Numbered from the stretch's first letter, positions 52,582 through 62,213 are shown. The stretch is 64,000 bases of DNA from an uncultured Tenacibaculum sp. (GCF_947494125.1 NZ_CANLTU010000002.1:124001-188000); one strand, 5' to 3'. Notes: generated by a model not told the origin, from the sequence alone. Numbers and translations: made by a program.

Positions 52582-53961
52582 ATGAAAGAGCGTTTATTAA
52601 AAAAAACGTTACTTGCTTTGGCGATTTTATTCGTCTCTGCTTGTAGCAATGAAAACCTAGTTGAAGAAAATAAAAGTTTACAAGATCCTCCTAAAAAAAA
52701 TGATTATTATAAAAAGTGGATAAAAAATTTAGAAGGCTATGATCTAAATAAAATACTAGAAGAAGAGGAGAAAAATATGCTAAATCGTAGTGTTAAGGCA
52801 GTAAAAAGAGAAAAAAGAACATTAGAAAAACCAATTTTTGTACACTATATGCCATGGTTTAGATCTAAAGAAATAGATGGAGCTTGGGGACAACATTGGA
52901 CAATGACTAATAAAAATCCTGATGTAATTAATTCAGAAGAAAAAAGAGAAATAGCTTCGCATTATTATCCATTAATAGGACCTTATTCTACAAAAGATAA
53001 ATATTTACAGCAATACCATTTATTATTAATGAAATTATCTGGGGTTGATGGTGTAATTTTTGATTGGTATGGGAAAAGAGATATTTTAGATTTTGAAGAA
53101 ATAAAACAAGGTATGGAAAGCTTTGTTTCAGAATTAGAAAAAACCAGCTTGGAATTTTCAGTAATGTATGAAGATCGTGTGGTGAAAGAACAAGCAAGAA
53201 GTTTAACTCAATTACAAATTAACCAAGCCATAGGAGACTTAAAGTATATTGAACAAAAGTATTTGTCAAAAGACTGCTATATTCAAATAGAGAGCAATCC
53301 TTTGTTAATGATTTTTGGGCCTAGTTATATAGATAATGCTACGGATTGGAGTACTATATTAAATTCAATAAGCACAAATGTTAATTTATTGGCATTATGG
53401 AATGCAACAAACCTATTAGGAAGCACTAATACATCTGGTGAATATGCTTGGATTGATAAAAACCATTTAACAACTTTATCTGGTTATTATTTAAATAATG
53501 TAGATTTTAATAAAGATATTGTAGGTGGTGTAGCATACCCCAGATTTGATGATTTTTATATAGAAGGAGGGTGGAAATTACCTGAGGAAGAAGACTGGAG
53601 TTTAGATGGGAGAGGAATTGATGTATTTAAAGAATCATTTGACGAATCATTGAGGCATTCTGTAGATTTTATTCAAATAGCAACATGGAATGATTTTGGA
53701 GAAGGAACACAGATTGAACCAACTAAAGAACATAGATTTTTACATTTAGAAGAGTTACAAGAATATACTAAAACCTCTTATGAAAAAGAAGACTTAAGAA
53801 TACCATATTATATTTATAAATTAAGAAAAAAACACTCAAATAATTTCATCGTGAAATTTTTAATGGACGTGGCTCATTGGTACGCTATGAATAATAGAAT
53901 AGCAAAAGCCAAAAGATTGGTAAGTATAACAATTCATTATTTTGGTAATGATTTTTTATAA
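52582..53961 (+). CDS. Lipoprotein related to glycoside hydrolase families 71/99
   Basis: A 459-residue lipoprotein; lipobox VSAC (Cys21). After a charged spacer (about 25-85), a (beta/alpha)8-like catalytic region begins with KPIFVHYMPWFRSKEIDGAWGQHWTM and DGVIFDWYGKRDILDF, plus a late IATWNDFGEGTQIEPT segment. These resemble GH71 and GH99 alpha-mannan or alpha-glucan hydrolases, where acidic residues in the W/N-D-x-E context serve catalysis. No SusCD genes are adjacent, so the substrate is unknown. It lies alone between rlmH and nadC. Confidence 0.85.
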   Translation: MKERLLKKTLLALAILFVSACSNENLVEENKSLQDPPKKNDYYKKWIKNLEGYDLNKILEEEEKNMLNRSVKAVKREKRTLEKPIFVHYMPWFRSKEIDGAWGQHWTMTNKNPDVINSEEKREIASHYYPLIGPYSTKDKYLQQYHLLLMKLSGVDGVIFDWYGKRDILDFEEIKQGMESFVSELEKTSLEFSVMYEDRVVKEQARSLTQLQINQAIGDLKYIEQKYLSKDCYIQIESNPLLMIFGPSYIDNATDWSTILNSISTNVNLLALWNATNLLGSTNTSGEYAWIDKNHLTTLSGYYLNNVDFNKDIVGGVAYPRFDDFYIEGGWKLPEEEDWSLDGRGIDVFKESFDESLRHSVDFIQIATWNDFGEGTQIEPTKEHRFLHLEELQEYTKTSYEKEDLRIPYYIYKLRKKHSNNFIVKFLMDVAHWYAMNNRIAKAKRLVSITIHYFGNDFL

Positions 53962-54045
53962 TTAGAATTCACTATCAGAACTTTTTATATAGTATTGTTT
54001 AATTCTTGATGAAAACACTATTTTTACGTCAAGAATAATAGTACT

Positions 54046-54906
54046 ATGATTTCAAAAGAACAATTTAATAAAGAGTTAGATTTAATTATAACAAATGCAA
54101 TTAGAGAAGATATAGGAGATGGAGATCATACCTCGTTATCTTGTATACCTTCAGAAGCTACGGGTAAGGCTAAATTATTAGTAAAAGATAAAGGTATTAT
54201 TGCAGGAGTAGAGTTTGCAAAAATGGTTTTTAATTATGTAGATGCTAGTTTACAAGTAGAAACTTTAATTAATGATGGAGATGAAGTAGCATATGGAGAC
54301 ATTGTTTTTTATGTTTCAGGAAAATCACAATCTATTTTAATGGCAGAACGCTTAGTGTTAAATGCAATGCAGCGTATGAGTGCCATTGCAACAAAAACAA
54401 AGTTTTTCGCAAATTTATTAGAAGGAACAAAAACAAAAGTATTAGATACCCGTAAAACAACGCCAGGTATTCGCGCATTAGAAAAATGGGCAGTTAAAAT
54501 TGGAGGAGGAGAAAATCATCGATTTGCTTTATATGATATGGTGATGATTAAAGATAATCATATAGATTTTGCAGGAGGAATAACTCAAGCCATTACAAAA
54601 ACCAAAAAGTATTTAGCGGAAAAAGACTTAGATATTAAAATTATTGTAGAAGCACGTAGTTTAGAAGAAATTAAAGAAATTTTATCTAATGAAGGAGTGT
54701 ATAGAATTTTAATTGATAATTTTAACTATGAAGATACACGTAAAGCAGTAGCCTTAATAGGAGATACTTGTTTAACAGAGTCTTCAGGAGGAATTAATGA
54801 GAAAACAATTCGTGAGTATGCAGAATGTGGAGTAGATTTTATTTCATCAGGAGCTTTAACACATTCAGTATACAATTTAGATCTAAGTTTAAAAGCTGTT
54901 GATTAA
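54046..54906 (+). CDS. nadC: Nicotinate-nucleotide diphosphorylase (carboxylating)
   Basis: A 286-residue enzyme of de novo NAD synthesis (quinolinate + PRPP to nicotinate mononucleotide + CO2). Motifs: REDIGDGDHTSLSCIP (about 19-33), NAMQRMSAIATKT, DTRKTTPGIRALEKWAVKIGGGENHRF (about 134-160; Arg/Lys bind quinolinate and PRPP), IKDNHI, and TESSGGINEKTIREYAECGVDFISSGAL. Length matches the family. nadA and nadB are not in the window. Confidence 0.96.
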   Translation: MISKEQFNKELDLIITNAIREDIGDGDHTSLSCIPSEATGKAKLLVKDKGIIAGVEFAKMVFNYVDASLQVETLINDGDEVAYGDIVFYVSGKSQSILMAERLVLNAMQRMSAIATKTKFFANLLEGTKTKVLDTRKTTPGIRALEKWAVKIGGGENHRFALYDMVMIKDNHIDFAGGITQAITKTKKYLAEKDLDIKIIVEARSLEEIKEILSNEGVYRILIDNFNYEDTRKAVALIGDTCLTESSGGINEKTIREYAECGVDFISSGALTHSVYNLDLSLKAVD

Positions 54907-55060
54907 TGAATCAAATGTTAATTGTATTATAAAATTAAGAAAGGTTTGTATTTTTGAAAAATAGAGTTAAAAACTCAAATATAATATGTAATTATTTATT
55001 ATGGTTGAGTTTTAATATGTTTGCTAAATATAAATTAATATAAAAATCCCCTTATTCCCA

Positions 55061-55570
55061 ATGAAGAAAAAAGTAATAATATTATTAAAATGTTTATTTA
55101 TGTTTGGTTCCTGCCTTCAATTAGTTAGCCAAAATATAGATATAGGTTCTGCAGCAGTTGATATTAAAGGATATGATGTAAAATCAAAAAAGTACATTAA
55201 ACTGTCTCAGTATAAAAATAAAAAAAATGTACTGTTAAACTTTACAGCAACCTATTGTAGTCCTTGTTGGAAAACGTATCCACATATGGATAAACTACAG
55301 CAAAAATATCCTTCTGATTTAAAAGTAATTTCTATACATGGAGATGAAACAAAAGATCTTTGGTATAAAATTGCAAAACGTTTAAAAGTGAATTTTAAAA
55401 GTGCAACTATATGGAAAGTAGAAGATAAAGAGAAGATAAAAAAGATTTACAAAATAAAACAATATCCTACTTTCTTTATAATTAATAAGGAAGGAATTAT
55501 TATTGATAAATGGGTGGGGAATAGAAAAAAATACATGGATTATTCAGTAAAGTATTTAATTGAACCATAA
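55061..55570 (+). CDS. Thioredoxin-like (TlpA family) exported protein
   Basis: A 169-residue exported protein. The leader MKKKVIILLKCLFMFGSC is followed by LQLVSQ; it may be cleaved by signal peptidase I, or Cys18 may be a lipoprotein site with a poor lipobox. The thioredoxin fold contains CSPC (Cys66 and Cys69) and the cis-Pro loop KQYPTFFIINKEG (about 141-153). It lacks the extra N-terminal domain of the TlpA-like protein at 19563. Its partner is unknown. Confidence 0.87.
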   Translation: MKKKVIILLKCLFMFGSCLQLVSQNIDIGSAAVDIKGYDVKSKKYIKLSQYKNKKNVLLNFTATYCSPCWKTYPHMDKLQQKYPSDLKVISIHGDETKDLWYKIAKRLKVNFKSATIWKVEDKEKIKKIYKIKQYPTFFIINKEGIIIDKWVGNRKKYMDYSVKYLIEP

Positions 55571-55676
55571 TTTTTTAAAAAGCATAATTGTTTTGTAATA
55601 TGTAAGGTTGCTTAACATTCAAAAGATCTTTCCAAAAAGTTAATAAATAATTCGATTTTAATTGAAAATAAGTATA

Positions 55677-57797
55677 ATGAAAAAACATATAATTATTGTT
55701 GCAACACTTGCTTTTATGGCAAGTTGTAATACTAAGGAAGCAAAAAAGGAAACTAAAGAAGATACTGATATGAGTGTAACCATAAAAGAAAACCCTTTAT
55801 TGGTAAAGAGCACATTAGATTACGGCGCACCAGATTTTACTAAAATTAAAGACGAGCATTTTATGCCAGCTATTTTAGAGGGAATGAAAGTGCAAAATGA
55901 AGCAATAGCAGAAATAGTAGAAAACAAAGAAGCGTCTACTTTTAATAATACCATTTTAGCATTAGAAGAAAGTAGTAAAACATTAGATAATGTAACTGCA
56001 GTTTTTTATGCATTAGCAGGAGCCAATACAAATGATGTTATAAAAGAAAATCAAAAGGAATTAGCTCCAAAGTTTTCTAAACATAATGATGATATTTTAT
56101 TAAACACAGCATTATTTGCAAAAATAAAGTCAGTTTATAATTCATTAGAAACTTTAGAATTAGATGAAGAATCTAAGCATTTAGTAAAAGAATACTATAA
56201 GAATTTTGTAAAAGCAGGAGCAAATTTACCTGAGGAGAAAAAGGAAAAATTAAAAGAAATCAATTCAGAAATAGCTAGTTTATCAAACGATTTTGGTAAA
56301 AAGTTATTAGATGCAAGTAAAAAAGGAGGAGTTGTAGTTACAGATAAAGAAAAGTTAAAAGGATTTTCAGAAGAAAAAATTAAATCATTAGAAAAAGATG
56401 GTAAGTATGAAATTCAGTTAATAAATACAACACAACAACCATCGTTACAAACATTAGAAAATAGAGAGGTTCGTAAAGAGTTGTTTGAAAAATCAATTCA
56501 TAGAACAGATGCAGGTGAATATAATACTAGTGATTTAGTAAAGAAAATGGTGGCTCTAAGAGCAAAAAAAGCACAAATCTTAGGTTTTGATAATTATGCA
56601 AGTTGGAGTTTACAAGGAACTATGGCAGGTAGACCAGCTAAAGTTTTTGAAATGTTTAATGGATTAATTCCAGGATCATTAGAAAAGGCAGCATCAGAAA
56701 CAAAAGAAATTCAAGCAGAAATAAATAAAGAAGGAGGAGATTTTAAATTAACACCATACGATTGGAATCATTATGCAGAGAAGGTTCGTAAATCAAAGTA
56801 TAATTTAAATGAAGAAGAAGTAAAACCATATTTTGAAGTAACAAATGTATTAGAAAAAGGAGTTTTTTATGCAGCTACAAAACTATATGGAATTACCTTT
56901 AAAAAACGTACAGATATTCCAACATACCATCCAGATGTAGTGGTTTATGAGATATTTGAAGAAGATGGAAGTCCACTAGGATTGTATTATGGAGATTTCT
57001 TTGCAAGAGACAGTAAAAGAGGAGGAGCATGGATGAGTGCTTTTGTAAAACAATCAAAATTAAGAGGTCAAAAGCCAGTAATATATAATGTTTGTAATTC
57101 ACCAAAACCAGCAGAAGGAGAACCAGCATTAATAAGTTTTGATGGGGTAGGAACAATGTTTCATGAATTTGGTCATGCCTTACATGGACTGTTCGGAAAC
57201 CAAAAATATGCTTCAATATCAGGAACTAGTACATCAAGAGATTTTGTAGAATTTCCATCACAGTTTAATGAAAATTGGGCAACACATCCAGAGGTATTAA
57301 ACAATTATGCAATACATTATAAGACAGGAGAAGTAATTCCAGCATCATTATTAAAGAAGATAAAAGATGCAGGAACATTTAACCAAGGGTATTCAATGAT
57401 AGAAAACTTATGTTCGTCAAATTTAGATATGCAATGGCATACAGTATCTACAGATGATAAAATAGAAGATGTAGCAAAGTTTGAAGAAGAAGCGTTGAAT
57501 AAAATGAAATTAAAGGTGTCTGAAGTGCCACCAAGATACCGTTCAACATATTTTGCACATATTTTTAGTGGAGGATATGCAGCAGGATATTATTCATACT
57601 TATGGACAGAAATGTTAAGTCATGATGCATACGATTGGTTTAAAAATAACGGGTTATTAACACGTGAGAATGGACAAAAATTCCGTGAGCAAATCTTATC
57701 GAAGGGGAATACGATGGATTATGCAAAAATGTATAATACATTTGCAGGAAGAGACCCTAAAGCAGCACCAATGTTAAAAGCAAGAGGATTAAAATAA
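55677..57797 (+). CDS. M3 family metallopeptidase (oligopeptidase A/Dcp-like) lipoprotein
   Basis: A 706-residue zinc peptidase; lipobox ASC (Cys17). The thimet-oligopeptidase core has HEFGHALHG (about 496-504; HExxH with Glu further on) and the C-terminal GGYAAGYYSYLWTEMLSHDAYDWF segment that closes the substrate channel. It is a likely dipeptidyl carboxypeptidase that trims peptides. I chose ATG at 55677; a TTG five codons upstream (55662) would add only MKISI before the lipoprotein signal. The pentapeptide gene follows with TAAATG and no gap. Confidence 0.94.
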   Translation: MKKHIIIVATLAFMASCNTKEAKKETKEDTDMSVTIKENPLLVKSTLDYGAPDFTKIKDEHFMPAILEGMKVQNEAIAEIVENKEASTFNNTILALEESSKTLDNVTAVFYALAGANTNDVIKENQKELAPKFSKHNDDILLNTALFAKIKSVYNSLETLELDEESKHLVKEYYKNFVKAGANLPEEKKEKLKEINSEIASLSNDFGKKLLDASKKGGVVVTDKEKLKGFSEEKIKSLEKDGKYEIQLINTTQQPSLQTLENREVRKELFEKSIHRTDAGEYNTSDLVKKMVALRAKKAQILGFDNYASWSLQGTMAGRPAKVFEMFNGLIPGSLEKAASETKEIQAEINKEGGDFKLTPYDWNHYAEKVRKSKYNLNEEEVKPYFEVTNVLEKGVFYAATKLYGITFKKRTDIPTYHPDVVVYEIFEEDGSPLGLYYGDFFARDSKRGGAWMSAFVKQSKLRGQKPVIYNVCNSPKPAEGEPALISFDGVGTMFHEFGHALHGLFGNQKYASISGTSTSRDFVEFPSQFNENWATHPEVLNNYAIHYKTGEVIPASLLKKIKDAGTFNQGYSMIENLCSSNLDMQWHTVSTDDKIEDVAKFEEEALNKMKLKVSEVPPRYRSTYFAHIFSGGYAAGYYSYLWTEMLSHDAYDWFKNNGLLTRENGQKFREQILSKGNTMDYAKMYNTFAGRDPKAAPMLKARGLK

Positions 57798-58367
57798 ATG
57801 AATAATTATTTCGATAGCGAAACATTTTCTAAAATTGATTTCAGTACAATAAAAATCAAAAAAGGAGAATATGACAATTGTACGTTCGAAAACTGTAACT
57901 TTGAAGCCATACATGCGTCTAACATTCAGTTTATAGAATGTGAATTTATCGAATGTAATTTTAGTAATACTATTATAAAAGACACTTCCTTTAAAGAAGT
58001 GTCTTTTGTTAATTGTAAAATGATAGGAATAAAGTTTAATGAATGCGATCCGTTTTTATTAGAATTTAGTTTTAAAAATTGCCAATTAAATTTTTCATCA
58101 TTTTATCAATTAAAAGTTCCAAAAACAAAATTTGTAAATTGTAATTTACAAGAGGTAGATTTTACAGAAGCCAATATAAATCAATCAACCTTTGAAAGTT
58201 GCAATTTAAATGGAACAATATTTGAAAAAACAGTTATAGAAAAAGTAGATTTTAGATCAGCAACAAACTTTGCAATCGATCCAGAAAATAATCGGTTAAA
58301 AGGAGCAAAGTTCTCGAAAGAAAATAGTGTTGGTTTATTACAGAAGTATAATATAGTTATTGAATGA
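57798..58367 (+). CDS. Pentapeptide repeat protein
   Basis: A 189-residue soluble protein of pentapeptide repeats, where every fifth residue is Phe/Leu/Met (CTFENCNFEAIHASNIQFIECEFIECNFSN, then KFVNCNLQEVDFTEANINQSTFESCNLNG). They form a right-handed beta-helix that may imitate DNA, as in Qnr-type gyrase protection; that role is not proved here. The ATG abuts the peptidase stop, and the stop overlaps the YihY start by 4 bp, so it is the middle of a three-gene operon. It contains a perfect 12-bp hairpin at 57977-58007. Confidence 0.9.
   Translation: MNNYFDSETFSKIDFSTIKIKKGEYDNCTFENCNFEAIHASNIQFIECEFIECNFSNTIIKDTSFKEVSFVNCKMIGIKFNECDPFLLEFSFKNCQLNFSSFYQLKVPKTKFVNCNLQEVDFTEANINQSTFESCNLNGTIFEKTVIEKVDFRSATNFAIDPENNRLKGAKFSKENSVGLLQKYNIVIE
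57977..58007 (+). terminator. Terminator-like hairpin inside the pentapeptide coding region
   Basis: A 12-bp perfect stem, AAAAGACACTTC pairing with GAAGTGTCTTTT, loop of 7, with T residues at the 3' side. It is indistinguishable from the terminators elsewhere in the window, but it sits in frame within the gene (codons about 60-70). Confidence 0.55.
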
Positions 58368-59293
58368 CTAGGTCAATAGAAGATAAGTTAAATAAAGTAC
58401 CAGTAATAAATTTATTGGTAGCCTTTGGGAAAAAAATTAAAATCCCAGGATTAGAAGGAATGTCTCTATACGATGTATTAGAGATGTACGTAATTGGTAT
58501 TGTAAAAGGAGCTTTAACAACAAGAGCAGGAGGAATTGCGTTTAGTTTTTTTATGGCAATATTTCCGTTTATGTTATTTATATTATCATTAATACCTTAC
58601 ATCCCTATAGAAGGATTTCAAGACAATCTTTTCGGATTAATTCAAGAAATGTTACCACCCAAAACATTCGATGCAGTAGACGTAGTACTAAAAGATATTG
58701 TTAACAATCAATATAGCGGTTTGTTATCATTTGGTTTTTTGGCTTCTATTTTTTTAATGACAAATGGAGTTAATGCTATTTTTGGGGGATTTGAATATTC
58801 ATACCATGTAAAGGAATTTAGAAGTGTTTTTAGAGCGTACTTTGTCTCATTAGGAGTATCGTTGTTAATGTCACTTTTCTTAATTGTAACCGTAGTACTA
58901 ATTATTTTTTATCAATTAGCATTAGCTAGAATAGATAAAGCAGGTTGGTTAGATACAGCAGATTTAGACTTGTTTTATTGGGGACGAGGATTGTTATTCT
59001 TATTAATGATTTTTACGATTGTATCGTTATTATTTCGATTTGGAACAAAACAAGGAAAAGAGGTGAAGTTCTTTTCACCAGGAGCAATTTTAACCACTAT
59101 ATTATCATTATTTACATTTTACTTATTTGGAATATATGTAGTAAAGTTCGCAACCTACAATAAGTTATATGGATCAATAGGAACTTTGTTAGTCTTAATG
59201 TTATTTGTATGGTTAAATGCAATCATACTCCTTTTAGGTTTTGAATTAAATGCTTCTATTTACCGATTAAAACGAAGAAATAAAACTTCATAA
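58364..59293 (+). CDS. YihY/virulence factor BrkB family membrane protein
   Basis: A 309-residue inner-membrane protein with six helices. TRAGGIAFSFFMAIFPFMLFILSLIPYIP (about 53-82) and NKLYGSIGTLLVLMLFVWLNAIILLLGFELNASI (C-terminal) are the YihY/BrkB signature; it was once misnamed RNase BN. Transport function is unknown. The ATGA overlap with the pentapeptide gene shows coupling. Confidence 0.94.
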   Translation: MTRSIEDKLNKVPVINLLVAFGKKIKIPGLEGMSLYDVLEMYVIGIVKGALTTRAGGIAFSFFMAIFPFMLFILSLIPYIPIEGFQDNLFGLIQEMLPPKTFDAVDVVLKDIVNNQYSGLLSFGFLASIFLMTNGVNAIFGGFEYSYHVKEFRSVFRAYFVSLGVSLLMSLFLIVTVVLIIFYQLALARIDKAGWLDTADLDLFYWGRGLLFLLMIFTIVSLLFRFGTKQGKEVKFFSPGAILTTILSLFTFYLFGIYVVKFATYNKLYGSIGTLLVLMLFVWLNAIILLLGFELNASIYRLKRRNKTS

Positions 59294-59386
59294 TTCGCCT
59301 ATAAATTCAGATATTTGCGCTTGCAGAAGAAAAACGAAGTTTTTATCTGTTAAAAAGTAACACCTAATTTAGAATTCATAATTAAT

Positions 59387-60751
59387 ATGAAACCAAGCAT
59401 ACCAAAAGGAACAAGAGATTTTTCATCAAGTGAAGTAGCGAAAAGAAATTATATTTTTAATATAATAAGACATTCGTTTGAAAACTTTGGATTTCAACCA
59501 ATAGAAACACCAAGTTTTGAAAATTCTTCTACTTTAATGGGAAAGTATGGTGAAGAAGGAGATCGTTTAATTTTTAAGATTTTAAATTCAGGAGATTATT
59601 TAAAGAAAGTAGATGAAAATTTATTGACAGAAAAAAATAGTCAAAAAATAATATCAAAAATCTCAGAAAAAGCGCTTCGTTATGACTTAACAGTGCCATT
59701 TGCACGTTACGTAGTACAGCACCAAAATGATATAACTTTTCCATTTAAACGTTATCAAATTCAACCAGTTTGGAGAGCAGATCGCCCACAAAAAGGACGT
59801 TTTAGAGAATTTTATCAATGTGATGCTGATGTAGTAGGAAGTAAGTCGTTAGTACAAGAAGTAGAGTTTGTGCAGTTATATGATACCGTTTTTAGTAAGT
59901 TAGGATTAAACGGTACGACTATCAAAATCAATAACAGAAAAGTATTGTCTGGTATTGCAGAAGTAATAGGAGCATCAGATAAATTAATTGATTTTACGGT
60001 AGCTTTAGATAAGTTAGATAAAATAGGGAAAGAAGGCGTGGTAAAAGAAATGCTTGAAAAAGGAATTTCAGAAGAAGCCATAGAAAAAGTAGATCCACTA
60101 TTTAACTTTTCAGGATCTAATCAAGATAAATTAGCATCGTTAGAAGCGATGTTAAAAGAGTCGGAAGAAGGAATAGCAGGAGTAAATGATTTACGTACTG
60201 TTGTAAACATGATTGAAGAATTAGGCTTAACGTCAGCATTCTTAGAGTTGGATGTAACTTTAGCACGTGGATTAAATTATTACACAGGAGCTATTTATGA
60301 AGTAGCTGCACCAGAAGGTGTAAAAATGGGCTCTATTGGTGGAGGAGGTCGTTATGACGATTTGACAGGGATTTTTGGACTAAAAGATGTTAGTGGAGTA
60401 GGGATTTCTTTTGGCTTGGATCGCATTTATTTAGTAATGGAAGAGCTAGGTTTATTTGAAGTTGTAGAATTACCAAAACCAAAAGTATTGTTTATAAATT
60501 TTGATGAAAGTCAGGTTTTATCTAAGATAAAGGCAATTAAAGAGCTAAGGAATAATAATATAAAATCTGAATTATATCCAGATGTTGCAACAAGTAACAA
60601 GCAACAAAAAAAACAATGGAAATATGTTACTAATAGAGAAATTGACATTGTAGTAACAACAGTAGAAAATGGTACGCTTGTTGTTAAAAATATGAAGACA
60701 GGTGAGCAAGAAATAATTACTGTTAACGAATTGATTAACAAACTACAGTAA
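59387..60751 (+). CDS. hisS: Histidine--tRNA ligase
   Basis: A 454-residue class II aminoacyl-tRNA synthetase. Start [11 protein letters not shown] (KGTRDF is the HisRS signature). Motif 2 is [18 protein letters not shown], the histidine loop is [15 protein letters not shown] (about 291-305), motif 3 is GGGRYDDL ... GISFGLDRI, and the C-terminal anticodon domain runs from about 365. It charges tRNA-His. The preceding gap holds no convincing promoter, so it may be read from its own weak element. Confidence 0.97.
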   Translation: MKPSIPKGTRDFSSSEVAKRNYIFNIIRHSFENFGFQPIETPSFENSSTLMGKYGEEGDRLIFKILNSGDYLKKVDENLLTEKNSQKIISKISEKALRYDLTVPFARYVVQHQNDITFPFKRYQIQPVWRADRPQKGRFREFYQCDADVVGSKSLVQEVEFVQLYDTVFSKLGLNGTTIKINNRKVLSGIAEVIGASDKLIDFTVALDKLDKIGKEGVVKEMLEKGISEEAIEKVDPLFNFSGSNQDKLASLEAMLKESEEGIAGVNDLRTVVNMIEELGLTSAFLELDVTLARGLNYYTGAIYEVAAPEGVKMGSIGGGGRYDDLTGIFGLKDVSGVGISFGLDRIYLVMEELGLFEVVELPKPKVLFINFDESQVLSKIKAIKELRNNNIKSELYPDVATSNKQQKKQWKYVTNREIDIVVTTVENGTLVVKNMKTGEQEIITVNELINKLQ

Positions 60752-60796
60752 ATTAACTACATATATTGTAAATTTACGCCATAATAATAGAAAGAA

Positions 60797-61489
60797 ATGT
60801 TTGAAGTGAATAACAACAAAATGAATGACGATAGAATAGACGAGATAGGAGAGAATCATGTGGGTACATCAGCAAAAACCCCATTAAGAGCAGATGCTTT
60901 TGATATTTCGGATACAGAAAAAATCGAAAAAATACAGGAAAGTGTTAAAGAAATTCTAGAAACTTTAGGAATGGATTTAACTGATGACAGTATGCAAGGA
61001 ACTCCTAAAAGAGTTGCTAAAGCTTTTGTAAATGAATTGTTCATGGGGTTAAATCCAAAGAATAAACCTGCTGCTTCTACTTTTGATAATACGTATAAGT
61101 ATGGAGAAATGTTAGTGGAAAAGAATATAATTGTGTATTCTACTTGCGAACATCATTTATTACCAATTATAGGTAGAGCACACGTGGCTTATATTTCAAA
61201 AGGAAAAGTAATTGGTTTATCTAAAATGAATCGTATTGTAGAGTATTATGCAAAACGTCCGCAAGTACAAGAGCGTTTAACAATGCAAGTTGTACAAGCT
61301 ATGCAAGAAGCATTAGGAACAGATGATGTTGCTTGTGTTATTGATGCAAAACACTTATGTGTAAACTCAAGAGGAATTAAAGATATTGAAAGTAGTACAG
61401 TAACTGCTGAGTTTGGAGGAGCGTTTAAAAACAAAGAAACTAAACGTGAATTTTTAGATTATATAAAATTGAATACTGATTTTCATTAA
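60797..61489 (+). CDS. folE: GTP cyclohydrolase I
   Basis: A 230-residue enzyme that makes dihydroneopterin triphosphate from GTP for tetrahydrofolate. Zinc ligands: Cys117 and His120 in YSTCEHHLLPI, and Cys188 in KHLCVNSRG. RPQVQERLT and SRGIKDIESSTVTAEFGG are also conserved. It has an N-terminal extension of about 35 residues; a second ATG at 60821 (MNDDRI) could be the true start. A -7-like TAAATTTA at 60769-60776 precedes it. Confidence 0.96.
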   Translation: MFEVNNNKMNDDRIDEIGENHVGTSAKTPLRADAFDISDTEKIEKIQESVKEILETLGMDLTDDSMQGTPKRVAKAFVNELFMGLNPKNKPAASTFDNTYKYGEMLVEKNIIVYSTCEHHLLPIIGRAHVAYISKGKVIGLSKMNRIVEYYAKRPQVQERLTMQVVQAMQEALGTDDVACVIDAKHLCVNSRGIKDIESSTVTAEFGGAFKNKETKREFLDYIKLNTDFH

Positions 61490-61513
61490 GAAATAAGTTG
61501 ATACATATTTTTG

Positions 61514-61542
61514 AAAACTCTCACCTTTTAGTTGAGAGTTTT
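61514..61542 (+). terminator. Intrinsic terminator after folE
   Basis: A 10-bp stem, AAAACTCTCA pairing with TGAGAGTTTT, loop of 9, then T residues, 25 bp after the folE stop. Confidence 0.75.
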
Positions 61543-61741
61543 TCTTTCTTAAGAAGATTTATAGGTGTATAATTCTTTAAAGTTAAGAAAAGTGTAATAA
61601 AATTATTCAATTTATCTAGTGGATTCAATAGTAAACTAAGAACATTTTAAGCATATTCGTATTAAATCCTGTAAAAGTTTGCAGAAAATAAAATAACGAT
61701 ATGAAAAAGAATTATTTTTTTAGAATTCAAAATTTTGGTAT

Positions 61742-61749
61742 TATCTTTG
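61742..61749 (+). promoter_or_regulatory. -7 promoter element of cold-shock gene 1
   Basis: TATCTTTG followed by CA, an exact TAnnTTTG match. It gives a leader of about 45-50 nt that contains the hairpin at 61763-61786. The same arrangement is found 451 bp downstream. Confidence 0.65.
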
Positions 61750-61762
61750 CAGTACAATAAAC

Positions 61763-61786
61763 GTTGTTAGCACTTAAGCTAATAAC
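61763..61786 (+). promoter_or_regulatory. 5'-leader hairpin of cold-shock gene 1
   Basis: A 9-bp stem, GTTGTTAGC pairing with GCTAATAAC (one G:U), loop ACTTAA, 16 nt before the ATG. It recurs with partly compensating changes in the second copy, so it is likely an RNA element (thermosensor or stability). Confidence 0.55.
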
Positions 61787-61801
61787 ACATAATTTTTTAT
61801 A

Positions 61802-61993
61802 ATGAATAAAGGTACTGTAAAATTCTTCAACGAATCAAAAGGATTTGGATTTATCACAGAAGAAGGATCAAACAAAGAACATTTTGTACATGTTTCAGGA
61901 TTAATCGACGAGGTTCGTGAAAACGACGAAGTTGAATTCGAATTACAAGATGGAAGAAAAGGATTAAACGCTGTTAACGTAAGAGTATTATAA
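61802..61993 (+). CDS. Cold-shock protein, CspA-like (copy 1)
   Basis: A 63-residue single-domain nucleic-acid chaperone. RNP1 KGFGFI (13-18) and RNP2-like HFVHVS (28-33) are intact. It differs from copy 2 at residues 2 (Asn here, Ser there) and 38 (Val here, Ile there). Codons end in C more often than in neighbouring genes (AAC, TTC, ATC, GAC), as expected for high expression. The leader hairpin and strong terminator also suit an abundant message. It melts mRNA secondary structure after cold shock or in stationary growth. Confidence 0.96.
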   Translation: MNKGTVKFFNESKGFGFITEEGSNKEHFVHVSGLIDEVRENDEVEFELQDGRKGLNAVNVRVL

Positions 61994-62026
61994 TATATAT
62001 ATTACCAGAGTAAACTTTTTAATGAG

Positions 62027-62052
62027 AAAGCCTATCAATTTTGATAGGCTTT
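62027..62052 (+). terminator. Intrinsic terminator of cold-shock gene 1
   Basis: A 12-bp stem, AAAGCCTATCAA pairing with TTGATAGGCTTT, 2-base loop, then TTT. Present also after copy 2. Confidence 0.88.
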
Positions 62053-62192
62053 TTTATTTTATATAAGAATAGAAAGTGAAAAACTTACTATTATAAACAG
62101 TATTTTAAGTTTAAAATAAAGGGGGAAAGAAGAAAATTAAAAATTAATTATAATAAAATCAATATTTTACATTAAAATTAAAAATTTGGCAT

Positions 62193-62200
62193 TACCTTTG
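62193..62200 (+). promoter_or_regulatory. -7 promoter element of cold-shock gene 2
   Basis: TACCTTTG followed by CA, an exact TAnnTTTG match, in the same position as copy 1. Confidence 0.65.
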
Positions 62201-62213
62201 CATTACAATAAAC

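Larger units (their letters stand above)
61490..61801. other. Intergenic region with folE terminator and cold-shock promoter
   Basis: A 312-bp A/T-rich stretch with no gene. It holds the folE terminator, a 10-bp stem at 61514-61542 (AAAACTCTCA pairing with TGAGAGTTTT). From 61735 it holds the promoter and leader of the first cold-shock gene. Confidence 0.75.
61735..62060 (+). repeat. First copy of the 451-bp tandem cold-shock unit
   Basis: Promoter, leader, csp gene and terminator form a unit that repeats at 62186-62515 with a period of 451 bp. The coding parts differ at only 3 of 192 bases. Confidence 0.9.

Noticed and set aside
56899..57216. 105-codon minus-strand open frame in the M3 peptidase gene
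   Set aside because: Antisense shadow of the catalytic domain, rich in Leu/His as expected from its complement.
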